In this document: positions 35,348 to 43,897 of the stretch, in pieces | Position numbering within the stretch: position 1 is the stretch's first letter | Layout of the letters: every line of letters begins with the position of its first letter | Source: Variovorax paradoxus | GTDB taxonomy: Bacteria; Pseudomonadota; Gammaproteobacteria; Burkholderiales; Burkholderiaceae_C | NCBI GenBank assembly: GCA_016806145.1 | Contig: CP063167.1 | Location: 1,980,501-2,044,500, forward strand | DNA length: 64,000 bases | Reading direction: 5' to 3' | Notes under the pieces: generated by a model | What the model saw: the letters and a program-made list of their open reading frames with translations, nothing else | Databases searched by the model: none | Told to the model about the DNA's origin: nothing | Program-made: the position numbers and the translations under genes

Positions 35348-36229
35348 TTGGACATCGAGGACCTGCGTACATTCGTCGAAGTGGCCAGTGCCGGAGGTGT
35401 CTCGCCGGCCGCGGTGCGCCTGGGTATCTCCAAGTCGATGGTGAGCCGGCGGCTGCTTCGGCTCGAAGCCGAACTGGGTGTTCAACTGCTCGCGCGATCC
35501 ACGCGCGGCGCCGCGCTCACGGAAGCGGGCAGCACCTTCCGCGACTACGCGGCCAAGGTCTGCATCGACATCGACACGGCCATGGAGACGATCCTGCCCG
35601 CGGGCGAGCTTCGCGGCCGCCTGAGGATCGCGGTGCCGTTGAGCTTCGGCCCGACCCACTTCGCGCCCATGCTCGCCGAGATGGCGAAGCGCCATCCCCA
35701 GCTCCACATCCAGACCTGCTACAGCGACCGGTTCGTCGACCTCATCGCCGAAGGCTTCGATTGCGCGATCCGCGTCGGCTATCTCGAGGACTCCAACCTC
35801 ATCGCGCGCAGCGTCGGCCCCATCCACGGCAAGCTCGTGGCGAGCCCGGACTACATCAGCGAGCACGGGTCGCCCGAGACGCCGGACGAACTCGTTGCCC
35901 ATGAGGCGCTGATGCAGGGCACCGAGGCCTGGCAACTGACGGATGGCGACCGGATCATCACGGTCCGACCGCAGGGGCGATTCAAGGCCGACAACGGCAC
36001 GGCACTGGTCGCCGCCGCGGTGGCGGGCCTCGGCATCGCCTATGTGCCGGACTGGCTCACGCACGAATACATCGCCGCCGGCACGCTGGTGCCGGTCATG
36101 ACGCGCTATCCGCCGCCACCCGCGGGTGCTTACGTCATCCGGCCGCCGGGCCAGCATCCGGCCAGGAAGATACGCGTGCTGACCGAGCTGCTGGTCGAGC
36201 ACTGCGAGCGGTTGTCGCACCCCGGCTGA
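35348..36229 (+). CDS. LysR-family transcriptional regulator (TTG start)
   Basis: This LysR-type regulator of 293 residues starts LDIEDLRTFVEVASAGGVSPAAVRLGISKSMVSRRLLRLEAELGVQLL, with the HTH in the usual place. I chose the TTG at 35348 because GGAGG lies nine bases before it and because upstream residues do not resemble any LysR N-terminus and would overlap the divergent gene. The effector domain includes GRLRIAVPLSFGPTHFAP and EGFDCAIRVGYLEDSNL. It is divergent from the isochorismatase-family gene. Confidence 0.9.
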   Translation: MDIEDLRTFVEVASAGGVSPAAVRLGISKSMVSRRLLRLEAELGVQLLARSTRGAALTEAGSTFRDYAAKVCIDIDTAMETILPAGELRGRLRIAVPLSFGPTHFAPMLAEMAKRHPQLHIQTCYSDRFVDLIAEGFDCAIRVGYLEDSNLIARSVGPIHGKLVASPDYISEHGSPETPDELVAHEALMQGTEAWQLTDGDRIITVRPQGRFKADNGTALVAAAVAGLGIAYVPDWLTHEYIAAGTLVPVMTRYPPPPAGAYVIRPPGQHPARKIRVLTELLVEHCERLSHPG

Positions 36230-36256
36230 GCGGGTGCCTCGTCGGTCTCGGGTGCC

Positions 36257-36613
36257 TCAGACCCGGAACCAGATCTTGAACGTCACGTAAAGCGCATACC
36301 CCAGCGCCAGCACCAGCCACACCATGTAGAAGACGTTCGACCAGTACTCGCCCGCATGCATCGCCAGCGTGTACACCTGCCCCGCGCAGCCCTTGCCGAT
36401 GCACGGCACCTCGCCGCGGACCAGCGCGCGCAAGGTGGCGACCAACAGGTAGCAAGCGATGCCACCCGCCACGAGGAAACCGACCGGCCCGACGAAGCCC
36501 TTGGTGAGTTCGTCGTTCTCGTCGCGGTTGCCTTTCGCGAGCAATTTCTGCCCGAAGCGGTACCAGGCGAAGCCCAGCAGGAGCATCAGCGAGTAGTAGA
36601 GGAAGTCGCGCAT
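36257..36613 (-). CDS. Small membrane protein of unknown function
   Basis: This 118-residue protein has three predicted membrane helices (about residues 4-20, 42-65 and 92-114) and a hydrophilic stretch in between with two cysteines (VPCIGKGCAG). I do not recognise a family. It is encoded between a converging LysR gene and another unknown gene read in the same direction 35 bases upstream. Codon use looks like that of its neighbours, so it is probably a real gene. Confidence 0.75.
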   Translation of the reverse strand: MRDFLYYSLMLLLGFAWYRFGQKLLAKGNRDENDELTKGFVGPVGFLVAGGIACYLLVATLRALVRGEVPCIGKGCAGQVYTLAMHAGEYWSNVFYMVWLVLALGYALYVTFKIWFRV

Positions 36614-36648
36614 GGAACGGCAGCAGAGTGAGACAGACGGCGCCGATC

Positions 36649-37356
36649 CTATAGGTGTCCGTTTCGCGTCGAGCGCTCCACCGCAGTCACCGCCCGCTGG
36701 CCCGCATTCGCCGCCTGCGGGTGCGCATGTGCCGCGCACATCGATGCGATCTCGCGCAGCGCCGCGGTCGGGCGCTTCGCGATCTCCACCGCGAGCGCTT
36801 CCGCCACGAAGAAGTTCTCGTGCGATGCGAGTTCGCGCAGCAGCTCCGGATCGCGCAGATCGAGCGATGGAATGAAGGCGACGGCCGCATCCTCGTCGTC
36901 CGCGGAAGCGAGCAGCGAGCGGATCAGCACGCCCACGCCCGCCTGGTCGTCGGCGGACGGCGATGTCGGGGGATGGAAGTCCTCGAGTTCCCGATCGTCG
37001 GCTGCGGCGCGCCGGGCCGCGTCGAGAAAGCCCTCGACATCGGCGAACACCACGCGCGAGTCGCCGTCATGGCTCAGGTACAGGACCGCGCCGGCCAGCG
37101 GCGGCGCGGTCAGCAGCAGGTGATGGTTGCTCGTCTGCGGATCGTCGAGCACCAGGCCATCGAGCCGCCGCGGTATCGGGAGCGATCGCAGGTCCAGGCT
37201 CCAGCGGACGATGTCGTCACCGGAAAGCAGCGACGCGCCGGAGAAGTCCTGCCCCTGGATCCGCGCCAGGTAGGCATCGAGTGCCTGCCGCGCAGCCTCC
37301 GAGAGGGCTTCGGACAGTTCCGGGGAATGCGGATGGGAGGAGGGATCGCTCGACAT
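36649..37356 (-). CDS. Soluble protein of unknown function
   Basis: This 235-residue acidic protein has no signal peptide or membrane helix and belongs to no family I know. The N-terminus is Ser/Pro/His-rich (SSDPSSHPHSPELSEALSEAARQAL), the centre has LLLTAPPLAGAVLYLSHDG and ADVEGFLDAARRAAADDRELEDF, and the C-terminal part has helix-rich segments (LRELASHENFFVAEALAVEIAKRPTAALREIASMC) that read like HEAT/ARM-type helical repeats. Its start lies 67 bases from a palindrome shared with two other promoter regions (see 37423), so it may belong to that regulon. Confidence 0.75.
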   Translation of the reverse strand: MSSDPSSHPHSPELSEALSEAARQALDAYLARIQGQDFSGASLLSGDDIVRWSLDLRSLPIPRRLDGLVLDDPQTSNHHLLLTAPPLAGAVLYLSHDGDSRVVFADVEGFLDAARRAAADDRELEDFHPPTSPSADDQAGVGVLIRSLLASADDEDAAVAFIPSLDLRDPELLRELASHENFFVAEALAVEIAKRPTAALREIASMCAAHAHPQAANAGQRAVTAVERSTRNGHL

Positions 37357-37422
37357 GGACCGATGGTATCGGCGGCCCGACGGGTGACGTGCCGCGCGTA
37401 CCGGAGTTCTCTCGTCCTGAAC

Positions 37423-37436
37423 ATACCGAGTGGTAT
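37423..37436. promoter_or_regulatory. Operator-like palindrome A1 (ATACC-GAGT-GGTAT)
   Basis: A perfect 5+4+5 palindrome. On the minus strand its right arm runs into TATGTT (37425-37420), a possible -10 element for the unknown gene at 36649-37356. It is one of four related sites in the window and lies exactly 112 bases from A2. Confidence 0.7.
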
Positions 37437-37521
37437 CTACTGGAAGGTGAATAGCTGATGCACACCAGATAGTCGAAGGATTCGCATAGAACCTGTCCTC
37501 GAGCCCGAGGGTCCGCCTCGA

Positions 37522-37551
37522 TTGACTGCTCGCCATACCTAATAGTATGTT
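37522..37551 (+). promoter_or_regulatory. Predicted sigma70 promoter of the cyclase gene
   Basis: TTGACT (37522-37527) and TATGTT (37546-37551) are separated by 18 bases. The same two elements with the same spacing occur at 47172-47201. In both, the palindromic operator begins 13 bases after the start of the -35 element and reaches into the -10, so a bound repressor would block RNA polymerase. Confidence 0.65.
37535..37548. promoter_or_regulatory. Operator-like palindrome A2 (ATACC-TAAT-AGTAT)
   Basis: Second member of the pair; one mismatch from a perfect palindrome. It overlaps the predicted -10 of the cyclase promoter. Confidence 0.7.
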
Positions 37552-37630
37552 TCGTCTGCTGACGGCAGCGTGACACGACGCCACGCGCGCAGCCCTTCTT
37601 TTGGCCTCTCTCTTCAAGAAAGCTCCGCCC

Positions 37631-38653
37631 ATGGACAAGCCACGCTGGCAACACCGCCCCGAAGGATCGAACTGGGGCGATTTCGGCCCCGACGACCAGA
37701 TCGGTCGCATGAACCTGCTGACACCGGCCACGCGCCTGCGCGCCTTCCGCGAGGTCGAGCACGGCACGGCGTTCTGCCTGAGCCTGCCGCTCGATCATCC
37801 GGGCGGCAACACGCTGTTCCAGCACCGCAAGGCGCCGAAGTTCGTCTACGAGAAGCGCGGCGACAGCTTCAACTTCAACTACCGGCTGTCCAACGTCAAC
37901 GACTGCTTCTGCGACGTGATCTCGGACGACGCGGTGCTGATGTTCCTGCAGTACTCGACGCAGTGGGACGGCCTCGGCCACGTGGGCCAGATGTTCGATG
38001 CCGACGGCGACGGCCGGCCCGAGAAGGTCTACTACAACGGCTTTCGCGCCGGCATCGAGATCGTCGGCCCCGACGACGCGGAACGCGGCTGGGGCGCGCG
38101 CTCGATCGGCATCGAGCGCATGGCCACGGCCGGCGTGCAGGGCCGCGGCGTGCTGGTCGATCTCGAGCGCATCCACGGCCGCGAGCGCGCGGTGGTGGGC
38201 TACGACGGCCTGATGGCCGCGCTCGAGGCGCAGGGCGCGAGCGTGGAGCAGGGCGACTTCCTGTGCCTCTACACCGGCTTCGCCGACCTGATCCTCGAGA
38301 TGAACAAGCAGCCCGACGGCGAGGTGCTGGCGCACTCGTGCGCGGTGCTCGACGGCCGCGACGAGAAGCTGCTGCAGTGGATCACCGACTCGGGCATCGT
38401 CGCGATCTGCGCCGACAACTTCGCGGTCGAGGCCTATCCGGCCCGGCCGGGCGCGAACGGCTCGTACCCGGGGCTGCCGCTGCATGCGCACTGCCTCTTC
38501 AAGCTCGGCCTGCACCTGGGCGAGCTCTGGTATTTCGCCGAGCTCGCGCAATGGCTGCGCGCGCACGAGCGTTCGAGCTTCCTGCTGACCGCGCCGCCGC
38601 TGCGGCTGCCGGGCGCGGTGGGCTCGCCGGTCACGCCGGTGGCGACGGTCTGA
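37631..38653 (+). CDS. Cyclase-family (kynurenine-formamidase-like) metal hydrolase
   Basis: This 340-residue protein belongs to the cyclase/kynurenine formamidase superfamily, metal-dependent hydrolases that open cyclic amides, lactones or N-formyl groups. Recognisable segments are SLPLDHPGGN, TQWDGLGHVGQMFD (metal-binding Asp and His), VYYNGFRAG, GVLVDLERI, and CLYTGFADL. The ATG at 37631 is preferred over a TTG at 37601. It is followed after 62 bases by a Bug receptor gene, so the pair forms a small uptake-and-hydrolysis unit under the promoter at 37522. Confidence 0.9.
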   Translation: MDKPRWQHRPEGSNWGDFGPDDQIGRMNLLTPATRLRAFREVEHGTAFCLSLPLDHPGGNTLFQHRKAPKFVYEKRGDSFNFNYRLSNVNDCFCDVISDDAVLMFLQYSTQWDGLGHVGQMFDADGDGRPEKVYYNGFRAGIEIVGPDDAERGWGARSIGIERMATAGVQGRGVLVDLERIHGRERAVVGYDGLMAALEAQGASVEQGDFLCLYTGFADLILEMNKQPDGEVLAHSCAVLDGRDEKLLQWITDSGIVAICADNFAVEAYPARPGANGSYPGLPLHAHCLFKLGLHLGELWYFAELAQWLRAHERSSFLLTAPPLRLPGAVGSPVTPVATV

Positions 38654-38715
38654 AGCGCGCGCATCTGCACGCGCGAATCGACGAAGAACGACGAAGAACC
38701 AAGGAGACAAGAGAC

Positions 38716-39705
38716 ATGCGAATCCGATCGAAGACCCTGGCGCTGGCCGCCGCGCTGGCCTTGCCGCTGCTGCCGCTGGCCGCGGCGGCGCAGGCCGATG
38801 CCGCGGCCAACTGGCCGACCAAGCCCGTCACGCTGGTCGTGCCGTTCCCGCCCGGCGGCACCAGCGACGTGGTGGGGCGCCAGCTCGCGGTGCAGCTCGG
38901 CGAGGCGATGGGCGGCACCTTCATCATCGACAACAAGGCCGGCGCGGCGACCGCGATCGGCGCCTCGTTCGTGGCGCGCGCGCCCAAGGACGGCCACACG
39001 CTGCTGCTGTCGGCCGGCAGCACCTTCACCACCACGCCGCACCTGATCGACAAGCTGCCCTACAAGCTCGAGGACTTCGCGCCGGTGGCGGCGGTCGCCA
39101 CCGTGCCCTTCGCCTTCGTGGTGAAGAAGGACTTCCCGGCGAAGACGGTGGCCGAGTACGTGGCCTATGCCAAGGCCAACCCCGGCAAGATCAACAACGC
39201 CACCAACGGCCAGGGCAGCATGGTCCACCTGCTGGGCGAGCTGATCGCCACCGGCCTCGACGTGAAGATGACGCAGGTGCACTACAAGGGCGCGGCGCCG
39301 GCCACCATGGACATGATCGGCGGCATCGTCGATTCGAACGTGGAGGCGCTCACGAGCGCGCTGCCGAACGTGAACGCGGGCAAGTACCGCGCGATCGCGG
39401 TGCTCAGCGCCGACCGCCAGCCGCTGATGCCCGAGGTGCCGACCTTCAAGGAGCTCGGCTACCCCTCGATCGTGGGCGAGACCTGGTATGCGGTGTTCGC
39501 GCCGGCGGGCACGCCCAAGCCCGTGATCGACAAGCTCAATGCGGCGCTGCGCAAGGTCACGACCTCGAAGCGCTTCGCCGATGCGATGCACAAGATCGGC
39601 AACGAGGCCAAGGCGAGCACGCCGGCCGAGCTGATCGAGGTGACGCAGCAGCAGAGCCAGAAGTGGGGCGAGCTCATCACGCGCCTCAACATCAAGGCGG
39701 AGTGA
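38716..39705 (+). CDS. Bug/TctC-family periplasmic solute-binding protein
   Basis: This 329-residue Bug-family receptor has a signal peptide (RIRSKTLALAAALALPLLPL, cut near AAAAQA), KPVTLVVPFPPGGTSDVVGRQLA, the segment GGTFIIDNKAGAATAIGASF, and VHYKGAAPATMDM. AAGGAG precedes the ATG. It follows the cyclase gene and converges with the PRISE-type reductase gene. The most likely ligand is the substrate of the cyclase or its precursor. Confidence 0.95.
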   Translation: MRIRSKTLALAAALALPLLPLAAAAQADAAANWPTKPVTLVVPFPPGGTSDVVGRQLAVQLGEAMGGTFIIDNKAGAATAIGASFVARAPKDGHTLLLSAGSTFTTTPHLIDKLPYKLEDFAPVAAVATVPFAFVVKKDFPAKTVAEYVAYAKANPGKINNATNGQGSMVHLLGELIATGLDVKMTQVHYKGAAPATMDMIGGIVDSNVEALTSALPNVNAGKYRAIAVLSADRQPLMPEVPTFKELGYPSIVGETWYAVFAPAGTPKPVIDKLNAALRKVTTSKRFADAMHKIGNEAKASTPAELIEVTQQQSQKWGELITRLNIKAE

Positions 39706-39709
39706 GTTT

Positions 39710-39729
39710 CCGGCTGCCTGCCTAGCCGG
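39710..39729. terminator. Hairpin between convergent Bug and PRISE genes
   Basis: CCGGCT (39710-39715) pairs with AGCCGG (39724-39729) around an 8-base loop. It overlaps the last codon of the minus-strand gene. A weak terminator is possible; no T-run follows on the plus strand. Confidence 0.35.
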
Positions 39730-40795
39730 GCAGGTAGCGCAAGTCGCGCATCGCCTGCAGGTGCTCGACGATGCATTGCTCGGTGTCGATGCAGTCGCCG
39801 AAGCCGGCCTGCCGCAGCTTGACGGTGGACACCAGCGGCGGCAGCGCGAGCGGGCGCCGCGCGGCCCAGGTCGCCTCGGCGTACTGCCACGAGAGTCCGA
39901 TCAACGCATCGAGATCGCTCTCGCGCAGGCCCTCGCGCTGCGCGATCCGCTGCCACAGCGCGGCCTGCGCGGGCATCTCCTCGCGCAGGCGCGTGCCCGT
40001 GGCTTCGCCGAGCGGCATGTCGAAGAAGGCGGCCAGCCGCTCGAACAGGCTGGCCCAGACCACCACGTCGCCGTTGGCGATGTTGAAGGCCTCGCCATGC
40101 GCGCGCGGCTCGTGCCAGGCCCATTCGATGGCCTTGGCGATCAGGCGCGCGTCGGTGCACTCGGTCAGCAGGTGCGGATGGGCGGGGCAGGCCAGCGGCT
40201 GGCCGCGCTCGCGCGCGAGCGCCGCGTAGGCACCGATCGCGGCCACCGGGTTCATCGCGCTGCCGGTCGCCACGCCCAGCACGATCTGTGGCCGGAACAC
40301 GGTCCAGCCGAAGCCCGCGCGCGCCGCGCGCTCGGCCACCAGGTCCTGCTGGTCGAAGTAGAAGTTGGCGTGGTCGCGCACCGCGTCCTGTTCGCGCGCG
40401 GGCACGCGCATCGGCCGGCCCGTGTGCACGCCATAGGCCTTGGTGCCCTGCAGCAGCGTCACGTGTCGCAGGGGCGCGCCCTCGAGCGCATCGAGCGTGT
40501 GGCGCAGCATGCGGTTGTTGAGTTCGATGTTCTCGCTCGCACGCCAGCCCTGCAGCAGGTCGGGCTGCTCGTTGAGCGCGGCATAGACCAGGTGCGTGGC
40601 ATCGCGGTGCGGCGCCAGCGCCTCGCGCGTGGCCCGGGCATCGCGCAGGTCGGCCGAGACCCAGGTCGCGTCGGGCGCGAAGTCGGGCCGCCTGCGCGCC
40701 AGGCCCACGGCACGCAGGCCGGGCCGGGCCGCGAAACGTTCCATCGCGGCGCGCCCCACCACGCCGAGCGCGCCCACCACCAGCACCTTGTCCAT
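39722..40795 (-). CDS. PRISE-type SDR (progesterone 5-beta-reductase/iridoid-synthase-like)
   Basis: This 357-residue atypical SDR appears to belong to the PRISE family. It begins DKVLVVGALGVVGRAAMERF (cofactor motif), then LARRRPDF, and has the lysine of LLQGTKAYGVHTG and NFYFDQQDLVAERA in place of the ordinary YxxxK motif, as PRISE members do. PRISE enzymes reduce the double bond of enones, including steroid and monoterpene enones. It is the last gene of the leftward operon, 4 bases after the quinone reductase gene. The substrate is not known, but a cyclic or branched enone is suggested. Confidence 0.88.
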   Translation of the reverse strand: MDKVLVVGALGVVGRAAMERFAARPGLRAVGLARRRPDFAPDATWVSADLRDARATREALAPHRDATHLVYAALNEQPDLLQGWRASENIELNNRMLRHTLDALEGAPLRHVTLLQGTKAYGVHTGRPMRVPAREQDAVRDHANFYFDQQDLVAERAARAGFGWTVFRPQIVLGVATGSAMNPVAAIGAYAALARERGQPLACPAHPHLLTECTDARLIAKAIEWAWHEPRAHGEAFNIANGDVVVWASLFERLAAFFDMPLGEATGTRLREEMPAQAALWQRIAQREGLRESDLDALIGLSWQYAEATWAARRPLALPPLVSTVKLRQAGFGDCIDTEQCIVEHLQAMRDLRYLPG

Positions 40796-40799
40796 GGCC

Positions 40800-41780
40800 T
40801 CAGTCCTCCGTGGTCAGCACGACCTTGCCGTGCACGCGGCGCTGCACCAGGTCGTCGAGCGCATCGGCCGCGCGCTCGAGCGGATAGCGCGCCGAGACAT
40901 GGGGCCGCAGCCGCCCGTCGCCGACCCATTGCATCAGCTCGCTCAGGTTGGCGGCATTGACTTCGGGCTCGTTGCGCGTGAAGGCGCCCCAGAACACGCC
41001 GAGCACAGCGCAGCCCTTGAGCAGCGGCAGGTTCAGCGGCAGGCTCGGGATGCGGCCGGCCGCGAAGCCCACCACCAGGAAGCGGCCGCGCCAGGCCATG
41101 CCGCGCAGCGCGGGTTCGCTGTAGTCGCCGCCGACCGGGTCGTAGACCACGTCCACGCCGCGGCCGCCGGTCAGCGCCTTGATGCGTTCGCGCAGGTCCT
41201 CGGCGGCGTAGTCGATCAGTTCGTCGGCGCCATGGTCGCGGCACACGGCGAGCTTGGCCGGGCTCGAGGCCGCCGCGATCACGCGCGCGCCCATGGCCTT
41301 GCCGAGCTCCACCGCCGCCAGGCCCACGCCGCCCGCGGCGCCGAGCACCAGCAGCGTCTCACCGGGCTGCAGCACGGCACGGTCCTTCAGCGCATGGTGC
41401 GAGGTGCCGTAGGTCAGCGTGAAGGCCGCGGCGGTCGCGAAGTCCATGCCATCGGGCATCGGCAGCGTGCGCGCGGCCTCTGCCACCACTTCCTCGGCAT
41501 AGCCGCCCCAGGTGGTGGCGGCGATCACGCGGTCGCCGGGCTTGAACCGCGTGACGCCTTCGCCCACCGCCTTGACGATGCCGGCGACCTCGCCGCCGGG
41601 CGAGAACGGCAGCTCGGGCTTGAACTGGTACTGGCCCTGGATGATCAGCGTGTCGGGAAAGTTGACGCCGCAGGCCTTGACCGACACCACCAGCCGGCCC
41701 GGGCCGGCCACGGGCGAGGGCACGTCCTCCACCACCAGCGAGGAGGGCGGCCCGAACTGCCTGCAGAGCACCGCCCTCAT
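40800..41780 (-). CDS. NADPH:quinone oxidoreductase-like MDR enzyme
   Basis: This 326-residue zinc-free medium-chain reductase is quinone-oxidoreductase- or enoyl-reductase-like. It has MRAVLCRQFGPPSSLVVED, GVNFPDTLIIQGQYQFKPELPFSPGGEVAG, and VLGAAGGVGLAAVELGKAMGA. The ATG overlaps the stop of the CoA-transferase gene (ATGA). Relatives reduce enoyl-CoA or quinones with NADPH. Its place in an operon of acyl-CoA enzymes favours an enoyl or enone substrate. Confidence 0.92.
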   Translation of the reverse strand: MRAVLCRQFGPPSSLVVEDVPSPVAGPGRLVVSVKACGVNFPDTLIIQGQYQFKPELPFSPGGEVAGIVKAVGEGVTRFKPGDRVIAATTWGGYAEEVVAEAARTLPMPDGMDFATAAAFTLTYGTSHHALKDRAVLQPGETLLVLGAAGGVGLAAVELGKAMGARVIAAASSPAKLAVCRDHGADELIDYAAEDLRERIKALTGGRGVDVVYDPVGGDYSEPALRGMAWRGRFLVVGFAAGRIPSLPLNLPLLKGCAVLGVFWGAFTRNEPEVNAANLSELMQWVGDGRLRPHVSARYPLERAADALDDLVQRRVHGKVVLTTED

Positions 41781-43018
41781 GGCCGTTCCCCCTGCGCGAT
41801 CGCGCCCTCGGCGCCCAGCTCGGCGAGTTCGGCGTCGCCGACCGCGAGCAGCTCGCGCAGCACCTCGTGCGTGTGCTGGCCCAGCAGCGGCGGCGGCCGC
41901 TTGTATTCGACCGGCGTGGCCGAGAAGTTGAGCGGGTTGGCCACCACCGACAGCGAGCCCGACAGCGGATGGTCGATCTCGCGCACCATCGCGCGATGCC
42001 GGATCTGCGGATCGTCGAACACCTGGCGGAAGTCGTTGATCGGGCCGCTGGGCACGTTGGCCTCGCGCAGCAGCGGCAGCCAGTGGGCGAGCGGCTGCTG
42101 GCGCAGGATGTCGGCGATCGCCGGCACCAGCGCCTCGCGGTTCGCCACGCGTTCGGGCGTGGTCGCGAAGCGCGGGTCGGCCGGCCATTCGGGATGGCCG
42201 AGCACGCGCGCGAGCGAGGCGAACTGCGAGTCGTTGCCCACGGCGATCATCATCGGCCCGTCGGCGCAGGCGAAGTCCTGGTAGGGGCAGGTCAGCTGCG
42301 AGCGGATGCCCACGCGCTGCGGCAACTGGCCGGCCACCAGGTAGCTCATCGCCATCGAGGAGGTGGCGGCCACCTGCGCGTCGAGCAGCGCGAGGTCGAT
42401 GTACTGGCCCACGCCGCTGACGGTGTCGCGGTGGTGCAGCGCGGCCAGGATGCCGATGGTGGCGTAGAAGCCCGCGGTGGTGTCCGACACGGGGTAGCCC
42501 GCGCGCTGCGGTCCCGCGCCGGGCTCGCCGTCGGGAATGCCGGTCAGGCTCATCACGCCGCTCATCGACTGGAAGATCAGGTCGTAGCCCGGCATCGCGC
42601 TGTAGGGGCCCGACTGGCCGAAGCCGCTGATCGAGCAATACACCAGCTTGGGATTGACGCGCGCCAGCGAGGCGTGGTCGAGCCCGTAGCGCGCGAGGTC
42701 GCCGGCCTTGAAGTTCTCGACCACCACGTCGGCGCAGGCTGCGAGCCGGCGGATCAGCCGCTGGCCCGAGGGCTTGGCCATGTCGATGGCGATCGAGCGC
42801 TTGCCGCGGTTGAGCGCGAGGAAGGTCGAGCGCTCCTGCGTCTCGCCGCCCGCGCGGTCCTTGAGGCGCGCGCCCTGCTGGCGCACGTCGTCGCCGATGC
42901 CGGGGCGCTCGACCTTGATCACGTCGGCGCCGAAGTCGGCCAGCATCTGCGTGGCCCAGGGGCCCGAGAGCACGCGGCTCAGGTCGAGCACGCGGATTTT
43001 CGAAAGCAGTCCACTCAT
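41777..43018 (-). CDS. CaiB/BaiF-family (class III) CoA-transferase
   Basis: This 413-residue class III CoA-transferase starts SGLLSKIRVLDLSRVLSGPWATQMLADFGADVIKVERPG, and the catalytic aspartate is in MPGYDLIFQSMSGVMSLTG. It has the usual CPYQDFACADGPMMIAVGND C-terminal block. It moves CoA between carboxylic acids without ATP and may activate the imported acid. It is clearly homologous to the enzyme at 58179. It lies between the MaoC and quinone reductase genes. Confidence 0.94.
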   Translation of the reverse strand: MSGLLSKIRVLDLSRVLSGPWATQMLADFGADVIKVERPGIGDDVRQQGARLKDRAGGETQERSTFLALNRGKRSIAIDMAKPSGQRLIRRLAACADVVVENFKAGDLARYGLDHASLARVNPKLVYCSISGFGQSGPYSAMPGYDLIFQSMSGVMSLTGIPDGEPGAGPQRAGYPVSDTTAGFYATIGILAALHHRDTVSGVGQYIDLALLDAQVAATSSMAMSYLVAGQLPQRVGIRSQLTCPYQDFACADGPMMIAVGNDSQFASLARVLGHPEWPADPRFATTPERVANREALVPAIADILRQQPLAHWLPLLREANVPSGPINDFRQVFDDPQIRHRAMVREIDHPLSGSLSVVANPLNFSATPVEYKRPPPLLGQHTHEVLRELLAVGDAELAELGAEGAIAQGERP

Positions 43019-43029
43019 CGGGTGTGTCC

Positions 43030-43890
43030 TCAGGCGGTTTCGAGATGGCCGTTGTCGATGACCACGACGCCGCGCGCGGGCACGCTGGCGCGGAAGGCGG
43101 CGCGGGTCGGTCCCTCGCGCCAGAGTTCGAGCCGCACCGTCTCGCCGGGGAACACGGGCGAGGAGAAGCGCCCGCCCATCTCGCGCAGCGCGGTGGGGTC
43201 GCCGTCGCACCAGCGCTTGACGATGCCGTGGCCCGCCACGCCGAAGGTCGCGAGGCCGTGCAGGATCGGGCGCGCGAAGCCGGCCTCGCGCGCGATCGCC
43301 GGCACCGCATGCAGCGGGTTGTAATCGCCGCACAGCCGGTAGATCAGCGCCGACTGCGGCGAGGTCGGCAGCTCGATCGCGGCATCGGGCGCGCGCGCCG
43401 GAATGGCGTGCGGCGCTGGTTGCGCGCGGCGCTCGCCGCCGAAGCCGCCGTCGCCGCGGCAGAACACCGTCTGGCGCACGGTGGCCAGCAGCTCGCCGCT
43501 GTGCATGTCGGCGATCTCGCGCTCGACGAAGATCAGCGCGCCGCGGCCCTCGCCCTTGTCGATCAGGTCGACGATGCGGCTGGTGCCGCGCACCGAGGCC
43601 TTGGCCGGCAGCGGCCGGTGGATGCGCGTCGAATGCTCGCCGTGCACCGTGCGCACCCAGTCCAGTCCCAGCGGCAGGTCGCGCATCCAGAAGCCCGGGT
43701 AGCCCATCACGTTAGCCATGGTGGGCTGCACCTTGAGCCGCGTTTCGTCGACGAAGGCCAGGTCGGCCTCGTCCATCGGGTCGAGGCCCACGCCGATGCC
43801 CAGCGCGTAGACGATGCATTGCTGCCAGTCGTAGTGCTGCTCGATGCGCGGGATCTGGGCGGCCAGCAGCCGTTCGGGGTCGATGGTCAT
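43030..43890 (-). CDS. MaoC-like enoyl-CoA hydratase/dehydratase (double hot-dog)
   Basis: This 286-residue protein is a hydratase-2/MaoC-type enzyme with two hot-dog halves. The hydratase-2 motif is in the second half, YRLCGDYNPLHAVPAIAREAGFARPILHG, with D189, N191 and H194 as the expected active-site residues. It adds water to a trans-2-enoyl-CoA. It lies directly downstream of a thiolase-like gene and near a DUF35 gene. In steroid side-chain degradation a MaoC-DUF35 hydratase acts with a thiolase-like aldolase, and this set may work the same way. Confidence 0.93.
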   Translation of the reverse strand: MTIDPERLLAAQIPRIEQHYDWQQCIVYALGIGVGLDPMDEADLAFVDETRLKVQPTMANVMGYPGFWMRDLPLGLDWVRTVHGEHSTRIHRPLPAKASVRGTSRIVDLIDKGEGRGALIFVEREIADMHSGELLATVRQTVFCRGDGGFGGERRAQPAPHAIPARAPDAAIELPTSPQSALIYRLCGDYNPLHAVPAIAREAGFARPILHGLATFGVAGHGIVKRWCDGDPTALREMGGRFSSPVFPGETVRLELWREGPTRAAFRASVPARGVVVIDNGHLETA

Positions 43891-43897
43891 GCGGTCC

